64,000 nucleotides of DNA from Halorubellus sp034808145 (GCF_034808145.1 NZ_JAXHGM010000005.1:124001-188000); one strand, 5' to 3'; numbered from the stretch's first letter, positions 40,921 to 50,741 are shown. The notes: a model not told the origin generated them from the letters alone. A program made the numbers and translations.

Positions 40921-43434
40921 ATGGACTCCCGAACGGAAGCGCGCGTCAAGGACTGGGACTCGCGTCCGTTCTCTGACGGCTACGATGACCTGCGAGAGCT
41001 CGCGGACGCGGCGTTCTCGGGGGCGGTCGAGACCGGGTCGACGACGGCGTTCGTGTTGAACGGGAAGGTCGTCGGCGTGGTCGGCGGCGACGTCGAGTCG
41101 TTCGACGGCGCGTCGGGCACGATCTACGAGGCACCCCACCCGAGCCTCCCGCTCCTGTTCGCGATGCGCGAGCAGGGCGGCGAGGAGCGCGCGAAGTACT
41201 ACACGAACGACACCCCGATCTCGGAGGCCGACGGGACGTTGTCCTCCGGGTCGTTCACGGGCTACGTGGAGCTCTCGGAGAACGTCCTGTCGGGCGATTA
41301 CTACGTGGTCTACTACGGCGGGCGCTCGATGAGTTGCGCGTTCGTCGGGAACCAGGAGAACCTGATAACGGACGACGAGGCGTTCGACCGCGCCGACGAC
41401 GAGGTCGGTATCTACACGGTCTGGGACGTCGACATCGAGGTCCAGGAGATTCCGGCGGACGAGGACCCGGACGACGACGCCGCGACGAGTACTGGCGGGG
41501 CAGCAGCAGGCGGGGCAAGCGCTGGCGCTGGCGGTGTCGGTTCGAGCGACGCGACCGGCGAGCGAGCCGATTCGACGGGCACGAACGGTGGTCGAGCCGG
41601 TTCGACGGGCGCGAACGGCGGACGGGCCGGTTCGGGCGATGCGACGTCCGCGCACTCGGAGGTGGACGTCACACCGGACGACGCTACCGACGTCGCCGCG
41701 TCGACCGCGTCGGACGTGGACGACGAGGCCGCTGGCCGCGACCCGACCGGCAATGGTGCGGACGACGCGGTCGCGGCACCACCGGTCGACGAAGCGGGAG
41801 CGACGGTCGAGGACGCCGACCCGGCGGTCGGCGACGAACCGGTCGTCGGCGAGGCCGAACCGACGTCGAACCCGCCGTCGCGGAGCGACGACCCCGACGA
41901 CAGACGGGAAGTGGACCGACCCACGGACGACGCCGCGAGTACCGGAGGTGACGCGTCGACGGAGCGCGAGCACGCCCGGGAGACGTCCGGCCGGCGCGCG
42001 CGGACCGAGACCGACGCCGCGAGCGGTCGGAACGCGACGGCGCCCACGTCGACACGAACGACGGGCGAGCCGTCGAACTCGACGACCGGGTCCGAGCCGA
42101 CGCCAGCGCCGCGTGACGACGGGAGCGGGAGCGCGATGGCGGAGGTCCCCGACGAGGTCATGGCCGAGGTCGAGGACGAGGCACGGGGGAGCGAGGTCGA
42201 GGACGAGGTCGCGTGGCGCGAGACCACGACCATCCCCTCGATCAACCCGGACCGGACGACCGACGACGACGAGTCGGACCCGCTCGCGTCGGGCGCCGGC
42301 GGGACGAGCGAGACGGCCGGGACGAACTCGGAGAACCGGTCGACGACCGAGCGCGACACCCGCCGGACGTCGTCGACCTCGCGGGCGTCGCCCGCCGACG
42401 AGCACGCCACCGGTCGGTCGCGAGCGGACGCGAACCGGACGGCGTCGACGAACGCCCCAGCAGGTGGCGGTGCGGACCCGGAGCGCGTCACCGAACTCGC
42501 GGACGAACTCGAGAGCGTGCGCGAGGACCGCGACCGAATCGCGACCGAACGCGACGACCTCGAGGCCGAACGCGACCGGCTCGCAGAGCGGAACGACGAC
42601 CTCCGGGAGCGCGTGGCGGAACTCGAGGACGAGGTCGCGGCGCTCGAACGCGAGCTCGCGTCGGCGCGCGAACGACTCGAAGCGGAGACGCCGGCGGACG
42701 ACGTCGTCGAACTCGCCCCTCGCGAGGCGCTCGAAGGGACGAACCTCTTCGTCCGGTACGGCTCCAAGAGCGCGACGACGCTCGAGGACGTTCACGACAG
42801 CGACGTCGGCATCGCGGACCTGGAGGCGAACCTCCGCCTCGAGTACCACACGAGCTTCGACGCCGAGAACGCCGTGGTCGACGGGAAGGCCTACGACGAG
42901 TTCCTCTACGACTCCACGCCGTACCAGTTCGTCGAGTGGTTCGTGTACGACCTCGTGTTCGAGATCCGAGACACCGGCAACGAGAGCGACCTCGGCGACC
43001 TCTACGAGGCGTTCCCGAAGGTCGACCGCATCGAGCTCTACGGCGACGTCTCGCTGCGATACGAGGAGGACGGCGAGGAGCACCGCGAGCAGACGACGTT
43101 CGACGTCGTCGTCCGCGACCGGATGGGGAACCCGCTCGCGGTCGCGAACGTCAACGCCTCGCGGGACCCCGCGACGGAGAAGATGATGGTCGACCTGCAG
43201 GAGCGCGCCACGCGCGTCAAACGGACGAGCGAGGCGCTCGCCGGCGCGTTCATGGTGACCGCGAGCTTCTTCGCACCGGAGGCGCTCGAGATAGCGAACG
43301 AGGCGACCAGCGGCGGCATCCTGAGCCGCGACTCGAAGAAGTCCTACGTGAAGCTCTCCCGGAAGCGCGGCTACCACCTGTGTCTCGTGGAGACGCGGAA
43401 CGGCGAGTTCCACGTGAACGTCCCGGAACTCTGA
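40921..43434 (+). CDS. Large haloarchaeal protein: N-terminal domain, long disordered linker, coiled coil, C-terminal conserved domain
   Basis: 837 residues. About 1-165 is a folded domain (VVGVVGGDVESFDGASGTIYEAP, LLFAMREQGGEERAKYYTND) with no family recognised beyond similar haloarchaeal proteins. About 170-515 is low-complexity Ala/Asp/Thr/Gly sequence. About 520-600 is a strong coiled coil (ELESVREDRDRIATERDDLE and onward). About 605-837 is a folded domain with nuclease-like features (VDRIELYGDVSLRY, FDVVVRDRMGNPLAVANV), where the acidic/hydrophobic pattern hints at a restriction-endonuclease-like fold; that is weak. Start ATG 40921 fits a TATA-like CTATTTGG about 29 bases upstream. No membrane segment. 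Confidence 0.75.
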   Translation: MDSRTEARVKDWDSRPFSDGYDDLRELADAAFSGAVETGSTTAFVLNGKVVGVVGGDVESFDGASGTIYEAPHPSLPLLFAMREQGGEERAKYYTNDTPISEADGTLSSGSFTGYVELSENVLSGDYYVVYYGGRSMSCAFVGNQENLITDDEAFDRADDEVGIYTVWDVDIEVQEIPADEDPDDDAATSTGGAAAGGASAGAGGVGSSDATGERADSTGTNGGRAGSTGANGGRAGSGDATSAHSEVDVTPDDATDVAASTASDVDDEAAGRDPTGNGADDAVAAPPVDEAGATVEDADPAVGDEPVVGEAEPTSNPPSRSDDPDDRREVDRPTDDAASTGGDASTEREHARETSGRRARTETDAASGRNATAPTSTRTTGEPSNSTTGSEPTPAPRDDGSGSAMAEVPDEVMAEVEDEARGSEVEDEVAWRETTTIPSINPDRTTDDDESDPLASGAGGTSETAGTNSENRSTTERDTRRTSSTSRASPADEHATGRSRADANRTASTNAPAGGGADPERVTELADELESVREDRDRIATERDDLEAERDRLAERNDDLRERVAELEDEVAALERELASARERLEAETPADDVVELAPREALEGTNLFVRYGSKSATTLEDVHDSDVGIADLEANLRLEYHTSFDAENAVVDGKAYDEFLYDSTPYQFVEWFVYDLVFEIRDTGNESDLGDLYEAFPKVDRIELYGDVSLRYEEDGEEHREQTTFDVVVRDRMGNPLAVANVNASRDPATEKMMVDLQERATRVKRTSEALAGAFMVTASFFAPEALEIANEATSGGILSRDSKKSYVKLSRKRGYHLCLVETRNGEFHVNVPEL

Positions 43435-43615
43435 GCGAGCACTGGAATCGTCGAACCCGGTTCGTTCTCCGTGCGAGTGACGGCCTCCCTGTGAGCGGCG
43501 GTCTCCGTGCGAGTCGGTTCGAACGCGGGGCCCCTCGACTCGCGGCTGAATGAGGAGTCGTCGAGCACGAAGCCGTCGCTGGGGGTGTGCGTCGAGCGAG
43601 AGGAGAACGAGAGCT

Positions 43616-43921
43616 CTAGTTCTCGACTTCCGCCGCGCTGTCGATCTTCATGTTGTCCATCTTGTCGACGATCTCGTCGATCTTGCCGTCGAGGTCGTCG
43701 ACGAACTCGCCGGTGTGGTCGGTGGTGATGGCGCCCTGGCTCGAGGGCTCGATGAGGTTCTCCTCCTCGAGGACGCGCAGCGAGTAGCGAACCTTGTGAT
43801 GGGGGTAGCCCGTCTCGTTGGACATCTTGACGATCCCGATGGGTTCGTTCTCGATGACCATCTTCAGGACCTGCAGATGCCGCTCCAGCATGTCGACTTC
43901 CTTCTCAAGTCGGTCTATCAT
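43616..43921 (-). CDS. Winged-helix transcriptional regulator, 101 residues
   Basis: Start MIDRLEKEVDMLERH is chosen because GGTTTTAAACC (43946-43956) lies about 30 bases upstream, giving a leaderless ATG. An N-terminal coil (2-15) precedes a winged helix (PIGIVKMSNETGYPHHKVRYSLRVLEEENLI) and an acidic amphipathic tail. This arrangement is frequent among small haloarchaeal regulators. Targets unknown; the palindromic TATA region may serve autoregulation. Confidence 0.82.
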   Translation of the reverse strand: MIDRLEKEVDMLERHLQVLKMVIENEPIGIVKMSNETGYPHHKVRYSLRVLEEENLIEPSSQGAITTDHTGEFVDDLDGKIDEIVDKMDNMKIDSAAEVEN

Positions 43922-43945
43922 GGCATTTGTTAACTTGTCGTTCGG

Positions 43946-43956
43946 GGTTTTAAACC
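43946..43956 (-). promoter_or_regulatory. Palindromic TATA region of the winged-helix regulator
   Basis: GGTTTTAAACC is a self-complementary sequence centred 30 bases before ATG 43921. It is both TATA-like and a possible dimer-binding site. Confidence 0.5.
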
Positions 43957-44172
43957 TTACTCTCCCATTGGCATGGTCTCGCAGAACAGTGTCTGAATTT
44001 GACAGGCGCGCCACATAGGTCTTCTGGTCGGTACCGGAATCCCGTCGGTGGGTTCGACGAGCCGTCGGTCAGTGCCAGCTCGTCCCAGTCACGTCGTCGG
44101 TACGCGCGGACTCGCCAACGACCGACGGTATCGAAATCTGTTTATCGGGGCCTCGTGAAATCTCCCGTGTAA

Positions 44173-45549
44173 ATGACTGTTACCATCGTCGGTTCCCAAC
44201 TCGGAGACGAGGGGAAAGGCGGCGTCGTCGACCTCTACGGCGACCCCGCGGACGTCGTCGTCCGCTACCAGGGCGGGGACAACGCCGGACACACCGTCGT
44301 CGAGGACGGAACCGAGTACAAGCTCTCGCTCGTTCCGAGCGGCGCCGTCCGCGGGAAGGTCGGCGTCCTCGGCAACGGCTGCGTCGTCAACCCCGCTACG
44401 CTCTTCGAGGAGATGGACGGGCTCCGGGACCGCGGCCTCGACCCGGACGTTCGCGTCGCCGAGCGAGCGCACGTCATCCTTCCCTACCACCGCGTGCTCG
44501 ACGGCATCGAGGAGGAGGTCAAGAGCGAGACCGACAGCGCGGTCGGTACCACCGGTCGCGGCATCGGTCCGACGTACGAGGACAAGGCCGGTCGGCGCGG
44601 GGTCCGCGTCGGCGACCTGCTCGACGAGGACGTGCTCCGCGAGCGCGTCGAGTACGTCGTCCCGCAGAAGCGCGCGCTCCTCGAGGACGTCTACGGCATC
44701 GACGTCGAGGACCTCGAGAACCCGGACGCGTTCGACGTGGACGCGGTGTACGAGACCGCGCTCGAGTACGGCGAGCGCCTCGCCGAGGAGGACATGACGG
44801 TCGACGCCGGGACGTTCCTCGCGGAGAAGCGCGCGGCCGGCGAGAACGTGATGCTCGAGGGGGCGCAGGGGACGATCATCGACATCGACCACGGGAACTA
44901 CCCCTACGTGACGTCCTCGAACCCGACCGCCGGAGGTGCGGCGACGGGGTCAGGCCTGGCGCCGACCGTCGTCGGCCAGGGCGAGATCGTCGGTATCGTG
45001 AAGGCGTACCTCACGCGCGTCGGTCGTGGTCCGCTCCCGACGGAGCTCGCGGGCGTCGAAGGCCAGACGCCGGGGTACGACGGGGACGCGGGCGACGCCG
45101 AGGAGGAGCTTGCGACGTACATCCGCGACGAGGGCGGCGAGTACGGGACGGTCACCGGGCGGCCGCGTCGCGTCGGCTGGCTCGACCTCCCGATGCTCCG
45201 GCACTCGACGCGCGTGAACGGCTTCACGGGGCTCGCGGTGAATCACGTGGACGTCCTCGCTGGCCTCGACGAGGTGAAGGTCGGGGACACGTACACGCTG
45301 GACGGTGAGGTCGTCGAGACGATTCCGTCGACGACCGAGAAGTGGGCGGAGTGCGAGGCGAACTTCGAGACGTTCGAGGGCTGGCCCGAGGTCGACTGGG
45401 ACGCCGTCGACGAGTACGAGGACCTCCCGGCGAACGCTCGCACGTACCTCGAGTACGTCAGCGAGGAACTGGACACGGACATCTACGCGGTCGGGGTCGG
45501 CCCGGACCGCGACCAGACCGTCGTCCTCGAATCGCCGTACGACGACTGA
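44173..45549 (+). CDS. purA: Adenylosuccinate synthetase
   Basis: 458 residues. Joins IMP and aspartate with GTP to make adenylosuccinate, the first committed step to AMP. The GTP-binding start GSQLGDEGKG (8-17), GGDNAGHT near 34-41, TTGRGIGPTYEDK and GQGEIVGI are all intact. A family-length enzyme, cytoplasmic. TATA-like TTTATC at 44141-44146 gives a leaderless or near-leaderless start. Confidence 0.97.
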   Translation: MTVTIVGSQLGDEGKGGVVDLYGDPADVVVRYQGGDNAGHTVVEDGTEYKLSLVPSGAVRGKVGVLGNGCVVNPATLFEEMDGLRDRGLDPDVRVAERAHVILPYHRVLDGIEEEVKSETDSAVGTTGRGIGPTYEDKAGRRGVRVGDLLDEDVLRERVEYVVPQKRALLEDVYGIDVEDLENPDAFDVDAVYETALEYGERLAEEDMTVDAGTFLAEKRAAGENVMLEGAQGTIIDIDHGNYPYVTSSNPTAGGAATGSGLAPTVVGQGEIVGIVKAYLTRVGRGPLPTELAGVEGQTPGYDGDAGDAEEELATYIRDEGGEYGTVTGRPRRVGWLDLPMLRHSTRVNGFTGLAVNHVDVLAGLDEVKVGDTYTLDGEVVETIPSTTEKWAECEANFETFEGWPEVDWDAVDEYEDLPANARTYLEYVSEELDTDIYAVGVGPDRDQTVVLESPYDD

Positions 45550-45601
45550 CCACCCTCGACACAGGTCGATATTTTTACGTCTTCGGCGCGTGGGGTCGGG
45601 T

Positions 45602-45793
45602 ATGCTCCAGTGGCTCCGTGCGCTCGTCCGGTCGTACTGGCCCGGTACCGACGACGAGGACGACGTCTGGGACGCGATTCCGGGGTCGCAGTACGCCGGC
45701 CGGCACGCCGAGTCCGGTGGCCTGACTCGCGGCGAACAGGAGGCCGCCATCGCGGACGTCCAGAAGCAGGCCGAGGAACTCGACGAGAACTGA
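45602..45793 (+). CDS. Small acidic protein, 63 residues
   Basis: Starts MLQWLRALVRSYWPG, an amphipathic basic/aromatic N-terminus, then DDEDDVWDAIPGSQYAGRHAESGGLTR and a helical end. TATA-like TATTTTTA (45570-45577) supports the ATG. Similar short proteins occur in haloarchaea; function unknown. The N-terminus could touch membrane. Confidence 0.7.
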   Translation: MLQWLRALVRSYWPGTDDEDDVWDAIPGSQYAGRHAESGGLTRGEQEAAIADVQKQAEELDEN

Positions 45794-45814
45794 CGCGACC
45801 TGCGGAGAACGCCG

Positions 45815-46183
45815 TCAGTCGTCCGCGGTGACGATGGCTTCCTCGTAGGACCCGACGGCCTCCAGCACCGCCTCGCGGTCCGCGTCCGCGACGTCGAACG
45901 CCTGGAGCGCATCGTCGAGGTGGTCCGCGATCCGTCCGAAGTCCGCCGGCGTCACGCCGAGGTGCTCGTGCGCGGTCGCCATGTCGTCGCCGTCCCACGT
46001 CACTGGTCCGCCGGTGGCGTGCGAGAGGAACTGCGTCTGGTGTCGCCTGAGATCCGCGGGATCAGAGCCTTCGAAGTACGATTCGAGCGCGTCGTCCGCG
46101 AGCACGCGGTCGTAGAACTCGTCGACGACGGCTGCGATAGCGTCTCGTTCGCCAAGTCGCTCGTAGAGCGTGTCTTCGGTCAC
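45815..46183 (-). CDS. Group 1 truncated hemoglobin
   Basis: 122 residues. The 2-on-2 globin pattern TLYERLGERDAIAAVVDEFYDRVLAD, HQTQFLSHATGG and MATAHEHLGVT (proximal His72) is clear. These proteins bind O2 or NO and often detoxify NO or sense oxygen. Cytoplasmic, single gene. Confidence 0.92.
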   Translation of the reverse strand: MTEDTLYERLGERDAIAAVVDEFYDRVLADDALESYFEGSDPADLRRHQTQFLSHATGGPVTWDGDDMATAHEHLGVTPADFGRIADHLDDALQAFDVADADREAVLEAVGSYEEAIVTADD

Positions 46184-46333
46184 GTCGAGACCGTTCTCGC
46201 AGCCCTCGGAAGAATCTGGTCAAAGAACACGTTCGGGTGCCGGCGTCACGCGTCGACTCCGGCCGCCCGGCGGACGGCGCTGTCGTCGCCGCGTTCCCGA
46301 AGCCTTTTGCTGTCCGTCCCCGACGCTCCGGGT

Positions 46334-46531
46334 ATGAAGGAGTCGCTGATGGACGTTCTCTGCTGCCCGATGGACAAGTCAGAACTCGAACTGGAGGTCG
46401 ACGAGCGCGCGGACGACGAGGAGGTCCTCGCCGGCACGCTCGTCTGCACGGAGTGCGGGGAGCACTACCCCATCGAGGACGGCATCCCGAACCTCCTCCC
46501 GCCGGACATGCGCGACGACGTCCCCGCCTGA
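46334..46531 (+). CDS. Trm112-like methyltransferase activator (UPF0434 type)
   Basis: 65 residues. Four Cys in the order LCCPMDKSELEL and CTECGEHYPIEDGIPNLLP give the Trm112 zinc-ribbon pattern. Haloarchaeal Trm112 activates several tRNA, rRNA and translation-factor methyltransferases. One extra Cys is present (CCP). Confidence 0.9.
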   Translation: MKESLMDVLCCPMDKSELELEVDERADDEEVLAGTLVCTECGEHYPIEDGIPNLLPPDMRDDVPA

Positions 46532-46563
46532 ACCTTTTTTGCACTCGCTCGTGAGGTAGATTC

Positions 46564-47124
46564 GTGGTTGACACGCTCACCGTCCACCTGAGTCGCGGGG
46601 AACTCCACGAGGTCGCCCCAGCGACCGCCGACTTCGAGACGGGCGGGACGTTCGAGCTGGAACTCGTCAATCACGGGCGCGCCAGTCACGTCCACGTGCA
46701 TCCCGACGACGCGCTCGCTCGCGGCGTTCGCCTCGACGAGTCGAACCTCTACGTGGAGACGGACTCGACGCGCGTCGTCGCGGTCGAGGTCCCGGACGGC
46801 CCACGGCCGCTCCGCGGCGCGCTCGATATCTCGGCGGGCTACGGCGCGACCGGGTCGTCGGTGGCCGTCGGCATCGTCGACGAACCCGAGCCGGACCTGC
46901 CGGTCGACGAGACGCTCGCGGCACCCGAGTCGACGGACGGCGACGACCCGTCGCTCGACCGCCTGCTCGCCGAGGAGAGTCTACCCGTCCTCGCGCTCGG
47001 CGCGGTCGCGGTCGCCATCGCGCTCGGTGCGGCGTTCGCGTTCGGCGACGTCGTCGTCGCGACTGGCGCACTCGTCGTCGTCGCGGGCGTCCTCGCGGCG
47101 GTGTACGCGCTCGTCGCGGACTGA
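46564..47124 (+). CDS. Haloarchaea-specific membrane protein with N-terminal cupredoxin-like beta domain
   Basis: 186 residues, GTG start at 46564. Residues 1-110 are beta-rich with HVHVHPDD near 42-49; about 138-186 are two transmembrane helices. It has no signal peptide, so the beta domain is probably cytoplasmic unless topology is inverted. The His pair could bind metal (weak). It follows the Trm112-like gene by 32 bases. Confidence 0.72.
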   Translation: MVDTLTVHLSRGELHEVAPATADFETGGTFELELVNHGRASHVHVHPDDALARGVRLDESNLYVETDSTRVVAVEVPDGPRPLRGALDISAGYGATGSSVAVGIVDEPEPDLPVDETLAAPESTDGDDPSLDRLLAEESLPVLALGAVAVAIALGAAFAFGDVVVATGALVVVAGVLAAVYALVAD

Positions 47125-47185
47125 CGGCGTTCGCGCGAGCCGACTCGGCTGGTTCGGGTGATCGATTGGGTCGCCTGGAACCGTG

Positions 47186-48349
47186 TCAGTCGTCGCCGTC
47201 GGTCGGGACGCCACAGAGGTTGCCGTCCTCGTCCATGCGTTTCTCGCGGAGGTACCGCGTCCGCCAGCGGTTCGCGTCGTGCCGGAAGTCGGCCTCGCGG
47301 ACCTCGTCGACGTCGCCGTCCGCGACCGTGTCGACTATCGCTTCGAGCTGTTCCTTCTCGCTCGGCGTCAGCTCGAACTCGTAGGTCTGTGCGTCCTCGC
47401 CCTCGAGCTTCGTCCACTTGCGGGCGGCGGAGACGACCATCGAGCACGGCTCCCTGCAGGGGAACGCGCCGACGCCGCCGTCGGCTTCGAGGTCGGTGTC
47501 CTCGTCGTACCCCCACTCGCGGCGCTTCAGGCACTCCGAGTCCGCACAGCAGCTCTCGGCGACCCGTTCGACGTGCTCGGTGCCCTCGCCGCGGTTCCAC
47601 GTCTGGACGACGCCGTAGATGCCGGACTGGCGCGCCATCGCCGGCTCCCAGTGGTCGACGTCGAGGTTCCCCTCGCGTTCCCGATGCCAGTTCGCGATGG
47701 TCGCCGGATAGATGGACTCGACGACCGCGACGACCTCGCCGCTGGTCAGCTCGGGGAACCGCCAGCCGGCGGGGAGCGTCGGCGCGGTCTTCAGCGGCCG
47801 GTAGCGGCCGCGGTCGTCGAACTTCGCGACGTCCCGGGCGTCCCGGACGTCGCGGTGCTCGTCGAGGTCGTCGGGGTCGGCGTCGGCGTCGTCGACGTGC
47901 CGGACCTCGTACCGCCGATAGCCGTCGTCAGCGAGTTCGACCGACAGGTGAAGCTCGCCCCACTGTCGTTCGATGCCGCGTTCGAGCGCGCGATAGCGGT
48001 CCAGAACCGCCGTCGGTTCGTACGTCGTCCCGTGGGTCGCGTCCCCGCCGTGTCCGCGCGTCTCCGTCGGCGCGTCGTGGTCGGCGACGCGCTCCACGTA
48101 CCGGAGGAAGTCGAACCGCGCCGAGCCCGCCGTCGGCGCGACGTCGTGCCAGAAGTACCAGTTCGAGACGTGCTCGGGGTTGGCTCGCGCCACCCGACGC
48201 AGTTCCTCCTCGGAGAGCCCGCCGCGTTCCAGGTCCGAGAGCTCGAACCGGTACCCGTCGTCGCGGCGCGTGACGTGCAGGCCGTCGAACGCGAGGTCGT
48301 CCTCGACCGTCACCGCCGCCGACAGCGCCGTGAGTTGCTCGTCGTCCAT
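47186..48349 (-). CDS. DR2241-family protein, partner of CbiX, probable iron-sulfur binding
   Basis: 387 residues. Matches the architecture of the haloarchaeal DR2241 family encoded beside CbiX; in Deinococcus the two are fused. Cys residues cluster in the C-terminal half (ESCCADSEC and FPCREPCSM, about 275-320), suitable for an iron-sulfur cluster. It starts 3 bases after the cbiX stop, so the two form an operon. Presumed role: in siroheme/cobalamin ring chemistry with CbiX; the exact activity is unknown. Confidence 0.82.
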   Translation of the reverse strand: MDDEQLTALSAAVTVEDDLAFDGLHVTRRDDGYRFELSDLERGGLSEEELRRVARANPEHVSNWYFWHDVAPTAGSARFDFLRYVERVADHDAPTETRGHGGDATHGTTYEPTAVLDRYRALERGIERQWGELHLSVELADDGYRRYEVRHVDDADADPDDLDEHRDVRDARDVAKFDDRGRYRPLKTAPTLPAGWRFPELTSGEVVAVVESIYPATIANWHREREGNLDVDHWEPAMARQSGIYGVVQTWNRGEGTEHVERVAESCCADSECLKRREWGYDEDTDLEADGGVGAFPCREPCSMVVSAARKWTKLEGEDAQTYEFELTPSEKEQLEAIVDTVADGDVDEVREADFRHDANRWRTRYLREKRMDEDGNLCGVPTDGDD

Positions 48350-48352
48350 CGC

Positions 48353-49228
48353 TCAGGCCTCCGTGACCGCGGCGTCGCCGGTGTGTTCCTTGACGTACTC
48401 GACGGCGTCGGCGACGTCGGCGCCCGCGTCGAGCGTGCGCTCGAGGACGACGTCCGCCATCAGCGGCTCCGTGCCGACCGCCCCCGCGTACCAGAGGTAG
48501 TGGCCGTCGACCTTCGCCGGCGTCTCCCAGCCCTCCCTGTAGTCGTCCGTGAGCCCCATGTCCTCGGGGATGTCTTCCTGCGTGTGATAGCCGTCCGCGA
48601 CGAACAGCGGGACGACGACGACGTCCTCGCTCTCGAAGAAGTCGGTGACGTCGTCGACCTCGGGGTCCTCGTCCATGAACAGCGCCTTCACCTCGTCGAA
48701 CCGCCCCATCTCGCGGATGCGGTCGGCGTGGTACTCGATGGCCTTCGCGGAGTTCTCGTTGCGTTTCGTGCCGTGCCCGACAACGGCGAGCCCGAACCCG
48801 TCGCCGACGTCGGGGTCGCCCGTGACGGTCTCGGCGCGTCGGACGATGACGTCGCTCATCGCGTCGTGCGTTCCGGCGGGCCCGCAGTAGTGCACGGTCT
48901 TGTCGACGTCGCTCGCGCGGAGCGTGACGTGCGTCGCGCTCGTCCCGTCGGACTCCCACGCGTCGGGGTCCCAGTCGCCGAGCCGGAGCTCGCGCGGGAT
49001 GACGTCCTCGGTGAAGTACCCCTCAGAGATGAACAGCGGCACGACGTACACCTCCTCGCTCTCGAGGGTCCGCAGGACCTCCCGGAAGTGCGGTTCCTCC
49101 TTCCAGAACGCCTCGCGAACCTCGTCGAACGCGTCCGTCTCGCGGATGGTGTCCGCGTGCGCGTACGTCGGCGTGCTCGACTCCGGGTTGAGGTGCGAGC
49201 CGTGTGCGACGATGACCAGCGCTTGCAT
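48353..49228 (-). CDS. cbiX: Sirohydrochlorin chelatase (CbiX, long form)
   Basis: 291 residues from ATG 49228. Two similar halves, each starting with the chelatase strand and active-site His: LVIVAHGSHLNP (His9) and LAVVGHGTKRNE. Inserts Co(II) or Fe(II) into sirohydrochlorin for cobalamin or siroheme. The long form resembles a duplicated small CbiX. TATA-like sequence about 27 bases upstream gives a leaderless start. Confidence 0.92.
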   Translation of the reverse strand: MQALVIVAHGSHLNPESSTPTYAHADTIRETDAFDEVREAFWKEEPHFREVLRTLESEEVYVVPLFISEGYFTEDVIPRELRLGDWDPDAWESDGTSATHVTLRASDVDKTVHYCGPAGTHDAMSDVIVRRAETVTGDPDVGDGFGLAVVGHGTKRNENSAKAIEYHADRIREMGRFDEVKALFMDEDPEVDDVTDFFESEDVVVVPLFVADGYHTQEDIPEDMGLTDDYREGWETPAKVDGHYLWYAGAVGTEPLMADVVLERTLDAGADVADAVEYVKEHTGDAAVTEA

Positions 49229-49370
49229 ACGTTCGCGTCCGGCCCGCACGCTCTTAGTGGCATCGTCGCGGGATGCGGGATTCGGTCGGCGCCGCGACCG
49301 GACCCGGCGGCGGTCGGCGCGCGGCCGACCGCAACGCCTAACCTGCACGCTCCGGGAACTGCCAATCGAG

Positions 49371-50741
49371 ATGACACGAACGCGCACGGTCCTGGTCCTC
49401 GCGGCCGTCGCCGCCGCGGTCGTCCTCGCCGGCTGCCACGTCGATACGGTTCGGTCGACGACGACGCCACTCCCGGACGGCGACGACGCCGCCTCGACGT
49501 ACCGCGGCCTCGGGAACGTCACCGGCGACCTCCGGGTCGAGATTTCGTCCGGTGACCGCACGAACCGGTCGACGCTCCGGTTCGCCGCGGAGGTCGGCAC
49601 CAGGAACGCCCGCCAGCGCGTCACGGCACCGGCCTCCCATCGCGGGAACGTCTTCGTCTCCAACGCTGACCACTACTGGCAGTACAACGCGTCGACGGAC
49701 GTCGCGCAGCGGTACGCCCACACCGCGGCGACGTTCGACGCGACGTTCGGCACGGGCGACGGCAGCGGGTTCGGCGAGTTCCTCGCGGCCGCGTTCGACG
49801 CCGCGAACGAGAGCGACGGCACGGTCTCGGACCTGCCGAACGTCGGCGTCGGGCCGGCCCCGACCGTCGTCCGCGGCGACGACGAGACGTCCGTCGCCGC
49901 GCCGTCCGCGAACGTCAGCGCGTTCGCCGTCTCCTACGACGGCACGGAGACCGTCGAGGGCGAACGCACGCACGTCCTCGTTGTCGAACCCGCCGCTTCG
50001 AACGCCACCGCGGTCGAGGACCTCACCATCACGTACTACGTCGACCAGGAGCGGTTCTTCCCGGTGCGCGTCGACCGGTCAGCGACCGTCGACGGCGACG
50101 ACTGGTCGCACGTCATGACGTTCTCGAACCTGAACTACGGCGCGAACGTCTCTGCGTCCACGTACCGCTACGAGCCGAGCGAGAGCACGGAGGTCGTCGA
50201 CTACGCCACGGGCGTCGTCCGGTTCCCGACGGTGGCGGCGCTCGCGGCGAACACGTCCGTTCCCGTCCCCGACCCCGGCGTCCCCGACGGGTTCGAGTTC
50301 GCGTACGCCGCCGGCATCGACCTGAACGCGACCGGCGGCCAGGTCCTGTACTCGAACGAGTCGACGGTGCTCGTCGCCGGCCGCTACCTGAGCGACGGCA
50401 TCATCCAGTCGCGCGAACGCGAGGTCGCGGAGCCACTCACCGTCGACGGTCACCGCGCGCTCTACACCCAGCTCGGCCGCTCGCAGGCGGTGTACGTCTA
50501 CTGCGACGAGTACGTCGTCTCCGCCGCCAGCATCGGCCCGTACCCGCGTGACGCGCTCGTGGACCTCGCCGCGTCGCTCGACTGCGGCGACGGCGAGTCG
50601 ACGCGTACCACGACCCCGTTCGAGGCCGATATACTCCCGGTCGAGGCCAGCGGACCACCAGCTGAGGCCGCTGACCTCCCTAGCGAGGCGGGTAGACTCT
50701 CCGCGAACGGTCCCGGTGCGCCCGTCGCCCGAGGGGAGTAG
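49371..50741 (+). CDS. Exported lipoprotein with LolA-like beta domain
   Basis: 456 residues from ATG 49371. Lipobox LAGC puts the lipidated Cys near residue 22. The mature domain has the half-barrel pattern of LolA/RseB-type lipid-binding proteins (LRVEISSGDRTNRSTLRF, FVSNADHYWQYN, YYVDQERFFPVRVD). The C-terminal 200 residues add a second beta region and an Ala/Pro/Glu-rich tail. Many sequons. Such proteins are common in haloarchaea; the ligand is unknown. Confidence 0.85.
   Translation: MTRTRTVLVLAAVAAAVVLAGCHVDTVRSTTTPLPDGDDAASTYRGLGNVTGDLRVEISSGDRTNRSTLRFAAEVGTRNARQRVTAPASHRGNVFVSNADHYWQYNASTDVAQRYAHTAATFDATFGTGDGSGFGEFLAAAFDAANESDGTVSDLPNVGVGPAPTVVRGDDETSVAAPSANVSAFAVSYDGTETVEGERTHVLVVEPAASNATAVEDLTITYYVDQERFFPVRVDRSATVDGDDWSHVMTFSNLNYGANVSASTYRYEPSESTEVVDYATGVVRFPTVAALAANTSVPVPDPGVPDGFEFAYAAGIDLNATGGQVLYSNESTVLVAGRYLSDGIIQSREREVAEPLTVDGHRALYTQLGRSQAVYVYCDEYVVSAASIGPYPRDALVDLAASLDCGDGESTRTTTPFEADILPVEASGPPAEAADLPSEAGRLSANGPGAPVARGE

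Noticed and set aside
40513..43413. 966-codon open frame opposite the disordered-linker protein
   Set aside because: Low-complexity Arg/Val-rich translation caused by the repetitive GC-rich + strand gene.
43435..43615. Short repeated phrase TCTCCGTGCGAGT in the gap before the winged-helix regulator
   Set aside because: Two copies of 13 bases in a GC-rich gap are too little to claim a functional element.
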